A DNA stretch of 64,000 nucleotides, taken from positions 4,034,001-4,098,000 of the forward strand of contig JAEMBT020000002.1 of NCBI GenBank assembly GCA_018873245.2. The letters run 5' to 3'. The notes under the pieces were generated by a model, which did not search any database, was not told where the DNA came from, and worked only from the letters and a program-made list of their open reading frames with translations. The position numbers and the translations under genes were made by a program. The DNA is from Archegozetes longisetosus (taxonomy: Eukaryota; Arthropoda; Arachnida; Sarcoptiformes; Trhypochthoniidae). Positions 11,070 to 22,940 of the stretch are shown here, one piece after another. The first letter of the stretch is position 1; every line of letters starts with the position of its first letter.

Positions 11070-12532
11070 TCAAATTTCTCGAAAATGTTTCCAAAATAGT
11101 ATATTTATTACCGGAATCTGTTTCTTCTTGTGATAGTCAGAATTGTTTGGTACATATGATTCAAAGTCATAAGCAACCCTTCGGTTTACAATTGTCAATA
11201 GAGTCAGAAGATCGACTTGATATTTGCAACAATACTCGCTAAGAACCGACACCAAAGCCTGAATAAAATACGAACCGTTGGCTGTATTACGGAATGAATA
11301 ATGGCCTGAAGAAAAAATGATGAGATTTAAAGAATTTTTAACTTTCGCTAAACAGTATAAAATTTTAGATACCTGGGGCTGTGCTGTAATATACAAGAAA
11401 ATCTGCGATTGTTGGTATTCTATAAACAGGCTTTGGTCCATCTACTACATCCGCGTCATTCCCTAAAACTTTGACCCCTGAATCAGTACGATCTCCTCGA
11501 CAGGCCTTAACATATAATTAACAAATTTAAAGATTCAATAGTTTTTGTTTGTTCAAGTGGTACCTGAATTATAAATATTTTAGGTTTTCCTGCAAGGCTT
11601 GGACATCGATCTCCTTTGAAATAGTTGAATACCATCTCAATTGGATATTTAGCATCCTTGGCCCAAAGACTTTCTTCATTGCCATGAGATAGTATAACGA
11701 TTACAATACAATCTCTGTTACTGTGATCTTCTTTTGACACTTGAAATTGAAAAAACAAATTGTGCTGAAATATTGTTTCTAGAATAGTTTTGTTGACCTT
11801 ACAAATGAATTTTCTTTGTTTTTGTCTAAACTTTCAAAAACTTTCAAAAACTTTCAAAAAACTTGTCTAATGAACTGATGACTCAATGTTTATTAAGATA
11901 AGAGAATAGTTATCAAGTAAAACAAGTGATAACTGAAGCTGGCATTAAAGTAAAGGTCTTTACTTATAAAACAATTGAATTACCTTTGCTTAATGAGTCG
12001 CGTATATCTCTATAAGAAGCGTCAGTGAATTGAAGAATATTGAACCCAAGGTCATAAAAACATTTGACAATAGCATTAGCGTCGACGTCGGTGCCATGTC
12101 TTGGCCTGCAGCCGGTGCTGGGATCGAAGTACTGATGATTGAATACCAAACACTTTCCTCTTTCAGAATGACTCATATCGTATGCTATGCTATCGACTGG
12201 CACATTCAATATACCCAAACTCGAAATTGGTATTGACTGTTCAACACTACGCCAAATAAGATTGATTATAGTTTTTACTACTAAGTTTGGAAATTGAGCA
12301 ACTCTTGGCGCTAAACTATTTGGTACTAAAGAATGTTCAACGATTCAAACTTGATTCTTACACAATCAAAACTAATTATTATTGAATTTTCAAAAATTTA
12401 TATAAGTTTCTTGATTTAATCGAATTTACCTTTAAAACTTATTAAACTTTTTCAATGTTATTGCAAACAATTAGATTCATAACTGACTTACCTATTTGTC
12501 AAAACCCTGGCATCGATCGTATCACTTTCCAT
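11070..12532 (-). CDS. caspase (short-prodomain, effector type)
   Basis: Five minus-strand exons with matching phases: 12532-12492, 12315-11984, 11739-11564, 11505-11373, 11305-11070; predicted 305 aa. The exon 2 acceptor is the least certain (12315, phase-compatible; an alternative lies a few bases downstream). Large-subunit motifs: RGKCLVFNHQYF, RHGTDVDANA (substrate-pocket Arg), IVILSHG (catalytic His) and, across the exon 3-4 junction, FIIQ-ACRG (catalytic Cys). Then ADFLVYYSTAPGHYSFRN and GSYFIQAL mark the small subunit. The prodomain is short with no CARD or DED, as in executioner caspases acting in cytosolic apoptosis. Odd: the usual Trp residues of the pocket (SWRN, GSWF) are Phe and Tyr here. 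The Asp-containing linker (NDADVVDG) offers a processing site. Confidence 0.93.
11827..11862. repeat. short tandem repeat in caspase intron
   Basis: Three to four copies of an 11-bp unit (ACTTTCAAAAA) in the intron between caspase exons 2 and 3. Probably only microsatellite-like growth. Confidence 0.8.
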
Positions 12533-13784
12533 TTTTCTCAAATAGAGTTTTGTCAATCAAATTGAAATATTTGAATTTGAATGCACTATTTTAGATCAAA
12601 CTAACATTAAATGTGATAATAATAAGAATTAAATTGATGGAAACTGAATCATCATCTTAATGAATAATGCCTCGTATTAAAAATTTTCGTTTCAATTAAT
12701 AGGTGTGAAAGGTTTTTTATAGTCATATTAGACTGCAATAGAGTTTCACTGATAAAATAAACCCCATTCGATAACATAATATTAATCAATAAACCTATGG
12801 TTTCTCTCTCAGAGCCTCAAATACTATGATGTAATAAATCAGATAAGAATCTGATGTTTAGCTAAATCAGTGCTATAAGGTGCTATCTCTCGTTGAATTA
12901 ACATTAGAGATAGTACTTCATGGCATTCATCCTCGTATTTGTAGTTTCACAGTACATTAAATGATCGTCTTTGTTATGTAAAATTGAGTTAAGATTTCAT
13001 CAGAAATAAGTTGTTAAACTTTACTAAATGCACGTACTGTTACAACTTTAGAAGTTACTTAGTAGAATATACAACTATAACTTCAATATTCTGATTGGTT
13101 TATTTTTAATATGGAATGTTCTCTATAAACTGTCTGCTTATATTTGTGATTACACAAATAGCAAAATTATATTCCAAGAACTCTAAATATGCATTAACTG
13201 ATAAGCTCACTTTACAATCTTAATACTCGTCTTCATTTATTTCATCTCTTATGTGTAATTTTACGAAAATTGTGTCTAAATGGGGGATTGTTTTTAGAAA
13301 TTGAATGTTTACTCATAATAGAAGTGATCTGACCATAAATAAACACTACTTTTGTCATTTATGTCTCTTGCAGACAATTTTTATTGGTAAAAAGTTCAAA
13401 ATCAGATTCTCAATCATTAGCATTTTTATTCACAATTTTTTAATAAGAATGACTGAAGCAAAAGAGTTTGAAATACTTTTGCAGTTTGATTCATAGGGAA
13501 CGCTTGATACTTTCTCATTATATTTATGAACATTTCATCGGCTGTATGAGAAGGTTTAAAAAGAATAGTTTTTATCACTCACATTAAATTATGGCACCAG
13601 AATTGAAAATATCTACATATTATTAATATACTATTTATATCAGAAGTTCCCAAAGGGTGGGTCGCGGTTCGCAAAATTCAATTCTGATCAGATTTTTGAG
13701 TAATGCTGAGATCTCTACTCTATACTTGATGAAAAACTACCTATCGGTGTGACCTATTGACTTTTATATATATATATATATATA
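12533..13784. other. intergenic, caspase promoter side
   Basis: AT-rich DNA upstream of the caspase start. An open frame at 13305-13496 lacks family features. A (TA)n run at about 13767-13784 abuts the mariner-type element. No gene called. Confidence 0.45.
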
Positions 13785-14718
13785 AAGGGTGTCCGGAAAG
13801 TAATTGGACTGAGTTTGATGCGCTCGCGCGCTGTAACCATTTGCTTGTCATTGTTGAGAATACCTTCATTTTGAAGACAAGACATTCTTTTATGATATTC
13901 TAAACATAGATTATCTAAAAATTATCTCTGAAAACAATGAATAGGCCAGAAACAGAAGTATTCCCTAAAATAGTTGTGCACTTTTACTAAATTTTATATC
14001 AAATTTAGTTATAAACGTTACTATTTAGCACTCTCTGGAGTAGAACATCGAAGAATAAGACTATATGCGGCTATCAAAAGATAAGGTAATTCAATTAGTA
14101 CCTGATTTAGGGCCGAAAAGTGTTTCGGAGAATTATCTTATCATACAGGCCATCGAAGAATGTGGTCAAGTTTTAGAGCAATTTATTTAAAGCGGTTCAA
14201 TGAATCCCGAAGAATATAAAACTGTATGCGTAGGGAAAATCTCAAACAATTGATCGATAAATATCACAAACAGGAAAATATCTTATTTTGATTGGATTTT
14301 GATACTATTCACTATGAAAAGATGGCCAACAATGAATGCGTAATAAAAATTGAGATTTATTGCTAGTCTCGATAACGCTTCCAATTGTTTCAGCCCCGAA
14401 CTTATGAAAAATTCTGATCAAATATAGATCTGAATATGGAATATGATCCAAACCACCGGAAAATCCCCATGAATTCAAATTTGTAAGGCAGAAAATATCT
14501 TAAAAGATTGCAAAAATCAGTGCAAAAGTTCTTATGTGTGACCTTTAAAAGAAACTCATACAGATTGGGGATAAATTAGCTTTAGAACCACTTTAAGAGC
14601 ACAAATAGATAAAAAAATGAATATATTTTAATTCTCTAAAAATTTTATTAAAATATCTTTAGCAGTTTCAAAGTTATTGATCTTTCAAAACCAGTCCAAT
14701 TACTTTCCGGACACCCTT
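13785..14718. mobile_element. non-autonomous mariner-like element
   Basis: A 934-bp element with TIRs identical over 27 bp; both ends start AAGGGTGTCCGGAAAGTAAT and continue TGGACTG. The flanking dinucleotide is TA on both sides (13783-13784 and 14719-14720), inside TA microsatellites. No intact frame lies inside; the interior is full of stops and I can recognise no transposase motif. It is shorter than a full mariner, so it is an internally deleted or decayed copy whose ends have stayed intact. Confidence 0.9.
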
Positions 14719-15656
14719 TATATATATATATGAAAGCGCTTTCCAAGTCTGACTTATCTAAACATAAACACAGATTAAAGCTTACAATTGAAAATGATTG
14801 AAGACTCGCTTTAATTAAGATTGTGTCTTATCTTGATTATAGTAAAAAAACCTTTACTTTGATTTAACTCAATAAAATTCTGTAACTTTAATTAATCACG
14901 TTTTATGGGTTGCCAAAAATAAACTGTGGGAACTAGGGATTCATACTTCCCGCAAAATGTTTAGAAATTTGTGAAGGTGGCAAGTGACTTATATGATTCC
15001 TATCTTAGAATGACGCTGAAATAATTTGCGAATCAAAATTAATAAACAATTGAAATCACTGCCGTAACCACGTTTTCAGTTTAGGGCCACATATTAGAAA
15101 ATTCTAAACAAATTTAGTTTCTTGATGCAAATAAATTTGGCTCATTATAATTTTTCTGCTACAATGATTTTAGCAAATTTTATGGCAAATTTATCTAAAT
15201 CTAGAGATAAGGTTCTTTTAATTAATAAAACAACTAACAATTTAACCTTTGGCATTTGTTGTTGACATTCAGTTTTTCAATACAGAAAATTCTAAAGCCT
15301 ATAAATCTACACCTTTAATGTTAAAAAATCTTTAGAGGGGGGTCCGGCTCCCTGCCCACCCTTAGCTACAGCTGCGATTCAAACTGAAGATAAAATTTAA
15401 GAGATTGTTTAGTTTCACATAATATAGCTACTTCAATTTGAATAGAAGGCATTAATTAGATAAACAATTTATAAAAGAAATATCTCAATGTTATCATAAC
15501 CTTCAAACGGTTTCCAGTCTTGTTACTGAGACGTGTATCAATCCTATAGGATTGTAATTGTTGAATTTGATTGGCAATTCTCAAGTTTAATAGTATTTAA
15601 TTTAGAAGTCAAAAATATAGTTTTCAATCAAAATATAATCAAGTTTAATAGTAAAG
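14719..15656. other. intergenic, mARC upstream region
   Basis: AT-rich, except a small GC-rich patch near 15335-15370. No open frame or repeat recognised. Contains the presumed mARC promoter near its right end. Confidence 0.45.
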
Positions 15657-16849
15657 ATGGACACAATTATCACTAGTAAAACATTAATGATATCTTCAAT
15701 ATCGTTAATATCAAGTAGCTTATTACTTTATTATTTATTGAGAAAAAGTCGTAAATATGTTAAAGTGGCCAAAGTAAGTAAGCTTTTAATATATCCAGTA
15801 AAGTCCCTAAGAGGAGTAGAAGTGGATACTTTAATCATTGATAAAGTTTCCAGTTATGGCAAATACAAAGACAGGTAAATATTAAAATAAATAAATAAAC
15901 CTTTAATATTTTTTAAGTTTTATAAACTTTTGCAGACAGTTCATACTAATCGATGGAGAAGAAGATTTTATAACTTTAAAAGAAGAAACGAGCTTAATCA
16001 AAATAAGGTTGAGTCTACATAATGGAAATGAGATTTGGTTCGACGCAGAAAATCTTAACACACTTAAAATTACAATTAAGGAAAGTATTAATAGTGAAGA
16101 TGAAATCAAAAGTTTTAAGTAAGTAATCATTTAAGACCCAAATAAAGATAAACCTAAGCTCTGAGAAGTTATCAAATTATTGTTGACAACTTAAAAACTT
16201 AATATATTGAATAGAGTTTACGATCAGCCTATAAAAGGTATCGATTGTGGCGAAGAAGCGAGTAATTGGTTTTCAACCTATCTTTTAAAGCCAAATATTC
16301 GTTTAGTACAACATGTCCCACAATTAGATCTAAGGTCAGCGAGAACTAGAGGTTATCATAAGTTATCAACTGAGAAGAAGTTTCCGGTATTTTATACAAT
16401 TAGTCAATTTTGTCTCATTTTTGACTTGAATTTTCATTCTAAAGATAGTTTATCAGAACAGAGCGAGCGTTTATTTATTGAACGACAGCTCACTTAGTGA
16501 TCTCAATCAAAGACTTGCACCCGAAAATCGAGTCACCTATCACAACTTTCGTCCTAATATAATAGTAACAGATTGTCCTCAATATGAAGAAGACAACTGG
16601 CAATGGGTCCTAATAAACGGTTTAAGCTTCCGATTTATGAGCCATTGTGGTCGTTGTGTTAAGATAACTATCAATCAAGAAACTGCTCAAATGGGAACCG
16701 AACCACTGAAAACTTTGAGGAAATATCGTATGGCTAGTGATCAATTTAAAAAGCAATTTGGATATTCACCTCTTTTCGGGATATATTTAGGCCCAGAAAA
16801 TGAGGGACCAATTAATATCAATGATTTAATTTTTGCGGAAAGAAAGTGA
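15657..16849 (+). CDS. mARC-type molybdenum amidoxime reductase
   Basis: Four exons in phase: 15657-15874, 15936-16118, 16215-16386, 16457-16849; 321 aa, near the usual 330-340. Residues about 8-28 form a hydrophobic N-terminal anchor (ISSISLISSSLLLYYLL), as in the outer-mitochondrial-membrane mARC proteins. The MOSC N-terminal barrel begins VAKVSKLLIYPVKSLRGVEV; DRQFILIDGEEDFITLK follows. The MOSC domain shows GIDCGEEASNWFSTYLL, LLNDSSLSDLNQRL, NFRPNIIV and SHCGRCVKITIN, where the second Cys corresponds to the molybdenum ligand. The end LFGIYLGPENEGPININD is typical. mARC with cytochrome b5 and its reductase reduces N-hydroxylated compounds. All introns are short (61, 96 and 70 bp). Confidence 0.93.
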
Positions 16850-17883
16850 GGAAACAAAAAGTTTGTATAACTAATTGCACCCTTTTCTAAATGATTACTG
16901 ATGATGTCATAAAAATGACTTCGAATTTTCGTATCATAACAACCAATACCAACAGTAGTTTTTTAAAATATGCATAGTCTTCTAAGCAAATGAGTCTTGA
17001 AATAAAAGTTTATACTAAAGTATATACTTTAAAATTTACCAAATCATGCGTTCATGTGAGGCTAAAAAAGTGACAGTTTTAATAAAAACGTACTTCAAGC
17101 GAATCTTATGCATTTAAGTGTTTTCAAAGTTGATTTAACAATCCAAACTTGTATTCAAAACTGAAATAGTTATTTATTTTGTCAAATAAAAAACTTATTC
17201 AAGCTTTTTTTGGCTAGAAATAAATCTCAATTACATGGATTATAGAAATTATGGCAATAATGATACAATAAATAATACAATATTTTTATAACTGTCGAGT
17301 TATTTGCTTAAATCAAAGCATCAGATAGGTGCTCAAAGAAAAATTCAAATATCAGGACCAATGCACTATTAGTTCAAGTTATGATAATCATGAGAGTTGA
17401 AACGAACCATTCAATTTTCAGTCCATATTTTCAGATTATATTAAGGAACTAATGTTTTTAAAATCGGGGACAAAAAGTTTTAATCGGAGGATTAGGCAAT
17501 TTTTAGTCATTTTTATTCAAAAGGAAGTTTAAAGCACTATCACTTAAATTTATTATTTATAATGACAAAAGCATTGATTTGAAAACAAATAAACTGTTTC
17601 TCTATTTAAAATTTAGATAATTTCATTTGAAAATCACTGAATCGTTCAAAGTTTATTTATCGAAACAAGTCGCAAACTATAACCACAATGATTAGGGAAA
17701 TTAGTCTGTATCTCAATGAACGCTTCAAATTTGTAGGCATTCGTTCAACAAACTTATTCAACTCCATTTATAACAGTTCATAAAACAAGTGTCAGTGACG
17801 AAAGCAATTAGATTATTTATTTTTGAATAAATTACTCATTTACGCTTCGTTAATAGCTCTCAAATGTTTAGCTTTTTCGCGAA
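16850..17883. other. intergenic
   Basis: AT-rich spacer between the mARC gene and the promoter of the His-rich peptide gene. Nothing else recognised. Confidence 0.45.
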
Positions 17884-17918
17884 TATATAAGGAACAAAAA
17901 TTCAAATATTTTTCAGTT
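17884..17918 (+). promoter_or_regulatory. TATA box plus initiator
   Basis: TATATAA at 17884-17890 and TCAGTT at 17913-17918. The A of the initiator lies 31 bp from the first T of the TATA box, the classic arthropod core-promoter spacing. It sits about 50 bp before the start codon of the His-rich peptide gene. Confidence 0.7.
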
Positions 17919-17965
17919 AAAGTCAACTGACTTGAGTTAGTGAAACAGTGCGAAAGTTAAGAAAA

Positions 17966-18405
17966 ATGATTTCCACCAAATTATTTGGATTGTTCGTTGT
18001 TGCGATTGTATTGGTATTTAGTCTCAATGTGGACGCTCAACACGGTGGAGGAGACATAATAATTCTTGGCGGCGGTCAGCAGCAGCACCACCAACACTCA
18101 GAACACTCGAAACACTCACAAGGCCATTGGTATCCTGTTTTCTATCCCGTTCACGTTGATCAGCATAAAATGCCGTAAGTCTCAAATCAAACGTCCGTTC
18201 ATTCAATCAACTTTATGATATTTAGCAATTTTTCAATGTTGTATAAGTTCCTCTAACCGAAATTTTAGTGATTTTAATCAGATTTTTTGACATATTCATA
18301 TTTTTATGGCTTGAATTTGAGCGCAAACTACATTTTATTAACATTCCTCAACTCTGTCTCAACAGAATGCACGATGAGATGGGTCATGATTGGTGGAAGC
18401 GATAG
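17966..18405 (+). CDS. small secreted His/Gly-rich peptide
   Basis: Two exons, 17966-18174 and 18366-18405, join in phase to an 82-aa protein. The start at ATG 17966 gives a clean signal peptide (MISTKLFGLFVVAIVLVFSLNVDA). The mature part is about 58 aa: GGGDIIILGGG, then a Gln/His/Ser-rich run containing QQQHHQHSEHSKHSQGH, then WYPVFYPVHVDQHK and an acidic/Trp end MHDEMGHDWWKR. High His content suggests metal binding or a cuticle/antimicrobial role, but no family is recognised. A TATA/Inr promoter lies just upstream and AATAAA occurs near 18754. Not Cys-rich, so no disulphide-stabilised fold. Confidence 0.75.
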
Positions 18406-18882
18406 TAACTCCGTATGATCTAAACTTGAAATCATAGATATTTCTGTAAATACAAAACTTTACCGAAAATTACTGAAATCAATGGTCAATCACTTGAGCC
18501 AATAAGACGCACATTCTATTGGTTTGTCGCTTAATCTCTTGAAAAGTTTTTCTACATTAGCCAAAATTTCGTTTGACTATATCTTTGGTTTTCTTGACTG
18601 TTTCAATATTTTATTGTAATTATTGACGGATTCTCTTTTGATAAAACTCTTCCATCTTCTGAACCATTATTCTTTTTATTTCTTGGGATCGAAGAATCAA
18701 ATATTACTTTAAATGCTTTGTAAATGCGAATTAGTGATTGAAAAAATAAAATTAATCATTTAGATGACACTGAACTTTATTCATTTGTGTTGAATGATAT
18801 TTATATAATTAAATGTTACTTCACTATAAACATTCAAAAAATCATTAAATAAGTTTGAAAACCCCACAAAATAGGAATAGAG
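18406..18882. other. intergenic, convergent 3' ends
   Basis: Shared downstream region of the His-rich peptide gene (plus) and hnRNP H gene (minus). AT-rich; no gene seen. Confidence 0.5.
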
Positions 18883-21800
18883 TTACACTCGTGATCGTAT
18901 TAAGTCATCATTGATTAGCCCCGAATCCCAGCCTCCCATTGGACCCATTCTATGATTACCATTATCGACATTTTGCGCGCTCCCGTATCTGTCGAATGGA
19001 TGAGGAGATGAAACACGATTTGATGAGTTGGATGAATGCAAAAATAATTCAATGTACCGTTTCTCTAAAGTATTAGATCAAATAAATCAATATATTATCC
19101 AATGATTGCTTGAATTAACAGAAGATGCTTACGTATATAGGCTTTATCTTTATTCATGGCTTTGACGGCGTCTTCATGAGTAGCGAACTCGACATCTGCT
19201 TCACCGCTGGCACGCCCCATGTCATCGAACAGAATACGAACATTTAACGGTCGAAGAGGCAAAAAGAACTCATAAATTTCTCTTTCAGTCGATTTGTATG
19301 GCAAACCTCTCATATGAACAGTATGGCGACCAGTATATGAGGAAACGGGGTTTTGATGGGGTGGATGTGATGATAGAGAGTCATACGGATAACGACCACC
19401 ATATGAGGACGAACGACCTACTATTAAAATGAATATATTCTATAAGGTTGATTTCACTTCGTTTCACAACTCAATACCTCTTAAGTCAATGTCATCATAA
19501 TCATAAACACGTCTGGAAGATCCTGTAGGCGGCGGCCCTCTTGAGGCTCCACTTACTGGCGGCCCATAGCCTCCGCTATTACCATATGGACCACCTCGGA
19601 ATCTGTCTGGATATGGAGCGGGACGTGCGGGATGTCCCAAACGCATCTTATGGTAAGGAAAGGATGATGGAGAAGATGGACTGTGAGATGGAGGACCGTA
19701 TGACGAGTGAGCATAAGAGCCACCGCCAGATGGACAATGCTTTGAATCCATATAAGCTCTTACAGCGCGAAACTCTTGGAATGAACTTTTGAATATCTCA
19801 ATGTACCTAAACATTAGTCATTAATAATTAATGTATGAATGAGAAATTGATTTGAAAGGAATGATAAGCGGAATGAATTGATGTGTTGAACGAATGAAGT
19901 GTTGAATTGTATAGAGAAATGATTGATGAAACGAAATAAAAGTAAATTGTTAATGAATATATTGGTGTATAATCTTATAAAGTGATTTGTTCAGAAAGTT
20001 AATAAACCCTGTTTAGAGAAAATAGTTTTGATGGTTAATCATCCCCACCTGTGCCCAATCTTATCCTTGTGTTTGGTCATAGCTTTGTCTGCAATATCCC
20101 TTGAAGCAAATTGAATGTAAGCCTCCCCTGTGCTTCTCCCCGTATGATCGGTCGGCATTACGATCCCATCCATCACTAAATCCATCCCTTTATATGAAGT
20201 GCAAATATATTAAGCAAATACCATCACAATTAGCGCCCAAACATTTAGGGTTTTGTCAATTATTTATTAAGCAATTAAGTCATGTAACTTTCTTTGTGCA
20301 TAATTAAGATCACCCTAAACCTTAGCTATAGTATTCCAGTCTATTTTCAGCTCCAGTTTGTAAGTGCTTCGCAGTAACTGACTTTGTGTCTACTATTTTT
20401 AAAGCTTTGTTATAGCAAACCAACAAAAAGCAAGTTCTTTTGTTTCACTTAAACTATGTACTAATACGAATTGTTATCAAAGTTAAATATCGTTCGAAAG
20501 CCTTAGACGAAAGTTTTTGTGCGACAACATATTGTCGAGAGAAAACTTCAATTGCAGAGAAGTAATAACAATAACCGAAAAAGTTTTAAGTTGAGGGCAG
20601 GACTCACACTTTTGAGGGATAAAACATGAGAAAACCAATGGTTTGAACAAATTATGTCTTTTTGGATACTCTACATACTGTATTAGCGAGAATCTCTGAT
20701 AATTTAGATAATTTTAACTGTCAATACAACACTATTTCTACTTTCCCTTCAATTATTTTTTTCAGTCTAAAGTCAATTACATATTATATCATTTCATTAA
20801 TAGTTCAACTTTAGTCTAGATGAGGAATACCTGAGAAAAACTGAAGAATATCTTCTTTGTTGCAGTTAAATGGTAAACCTCTTAATCTGACGAACGCATC
20901 CTCGTGGTGGTGGTTGTCGTTCGGATCAGTGCCTTGTTTACGACTAATCCACTCCATTTCACTTTTTTTAGATGGAAATACCTCGATGTACCTTAACATT
21001 AAATAATTCAATTAGAAAAGTTTATTTGACCTAATCGAAAATAGTGAGCATTTTTATAGAAAGAGCGATAAACATTTCGGGTTAACTACTGATAATAGTT
21101 ATGCTATCATTGCCTTGTTTTTGATAAACAAGATCTTTTATTAAAATAGGCATGTCATCAAATGAAACCCTGATATTTCAACTCAAAAGAACGTCAATTT
21201 CGTTTAGAAGTATTGACATTAAACAATTGCCATCGATCACAATTTGGACAGGATCTATTAAATCAGTCTGTATTTTGATTGAGATATTTGTTGAGAAAAA
21301 CCACAATTTTTAAGACTATAAACTGAAAAAACTGCATCAAAACATAGCTAAATGGATTACATGACATGTGCCTAATTATTGACTAATTCTATGCAACTAT
21401 AATCGCTTCAAAAAATGAAACAAAATATATTGAATGTCGACGATAAATATCGACATCCTTCTGAACTTTCACTTTTTGCGCGAGATTATAGTTTTTTTAA
21501 TTGAAGTTAAAAAACATGAATCTTTTAGTAAATCATATTTTAAGAGTTTCTTAAATTATAAAATAGTCTTTATGTCATAGGACAAACAAAACCACACAAT
21601 CGACTAGTTTAAACAAGGATAAAGTCATAATAGCCTTAAAATAAAAGTAATTAACTTAATTAACGAAACTGTCAGTCAATTTGAAAAATAACCGACTTTT
21701 AAATGAAAATAAATAAAGCCTGAAAGACATAAAAGTGAGAATAAATTGGAAGACAATAAGAAAATAAAGATAAAAGATGCAAACCTGGAACCCATATGAT

Positions 21801-22092
21801 TGCGATTCTTCTCGAGAGCATTATTAAAGTCTTGTTCGCTTTCCAATTCGACATAAGCCTCACCACTTGGTCTTCCTTCACGTGATAATGTCATAAATAT
21901 TCCATTCACTCCATTTCTTATTTTACAACCTATTCATTCAAAAATAACAATAAATTAAATCAGTATTAAATAAAAGGACAGAAAACATTGATTATCAATA
22001 AGAGATATACCTTTGAAAAAGTCGACAATCTCCTCACGAGTCGACTGCCACGGAAGACCTCTTATACGAACCACATACCCATCTTCAGACAT
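18883..22092 (-). CDS. hnRNP F/H-like RNA-binding protein (three qRRMs)
   Basis: Seven minus-strand exons, all phase-consistent: 22092-22011, 21929-21785, 20991-20831, 20187-20049, 19806-19478, 19420-19133, 19064-18883; 441 aa, close to vertebrate hnRNP H. qRRM1 begins [21 protein letters not shown] and ends with [10 protein letters not shown] and RYIEVFPS; qRRM2 has [53 protein letters not shown]; qRRM3 has [42 protein letters not shown] and [10 protein letters not shown] Gly/Pro/Ser/Tyr-rich linker separates qRRM2 from qRRM3, and a short Gly-rich tail ends the protein. These proteins bind G-rich RNA and regulate splicing in the nucleus (Drosophila relatives: glorund, fusilli). The start lies head to head with MOB1. 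Confidence 0.96.
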
Positions 22093-22940
22093 TTTGGCTT
22101 TCGGTCGAACCGATTGTTAACTTTGATTGGTTTTACAGTATTTTTTATATTTTTTATTGGTATTTAAAACCGATTCACGCCTTGTACCTCACTCAATCTC
22201 TCTTTAATGTTGTGTAAGTCTTATGTAATTGAATATCAATTGTTTTCACTCTTTGAAAATGTGAACAAAAATACTAAACACTAATAACGTGTGAAGTAAT
22301 ATTAAACCCCAACATATTGAGAATCCATTATATGAGCTATATTTAACAGATATTTAATCTAAAATTTATTAAATTCTTGTATATTTTCTATTTCTTATCT
22401 TATTAATCATGTCATTTTAAGACTTATTTTTATTTTTTGGGAAATTTATTCAAATTTTTATTAGTTTGAAAACTAATGTCGTAATTGAATCGACTATGAG
22501 TCACATAAATGATGCGCCATATTATCAAATAGATACAGTATAAACAATTTCACAAACATTAATTAATAAAATTGCAGAAATTTTAATCTGATTTGAGGAT
22601 AATTCTATTTTATCGACAAAACCATCTCATTTTAAGTAGATTCAGATAAAAAGAATTGGAGCAATTTATTAACACAAATGCTTTAAAATAATGTCAAAAA
22701 CTTTTCTGAAGTGCTGACATAAAGAGGCAGAACTGTATGCGGACTAATATTTTGATCAGTTGTTCAACGATTGAGTGCAACAAAACATTACATGAAACAA
22801 ATCGGAACTGGTTCAATTAAAAACTTCAACTAAAACAATTTTATTAACCATCAAATAAATATTAATAAAGCTATTATTTAAGTAATAATTTTAAAAATCA
22901 AAAGTTTTTTACAGAAAATTTTTGTAGAAACCGAAAAACA
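22093..22940. other. divergent promoter region, hnRNP H / MOB1
   Basis: An 848-bp AT-rich interval between two start codons facing opposite ways. No TATA/Inr pair could be assigned with confidence. It probably serves both housekeeping genes. Confidence 0.5.

Noticed and set aside
12030-12236. Plus-strand open frame of 68 aa
   Set aside because: Antisense to caspase exon 2.
13305-13496. Small open frame of 63 aa
   Set aside because: No start context, domain, signal peptide or conserved pattern; AT-rich chance frame.
20101-20307. Plus-strand open frame of 68 aa
   Set aside because: Antisense to hnRNP H exon 4 and its intron.
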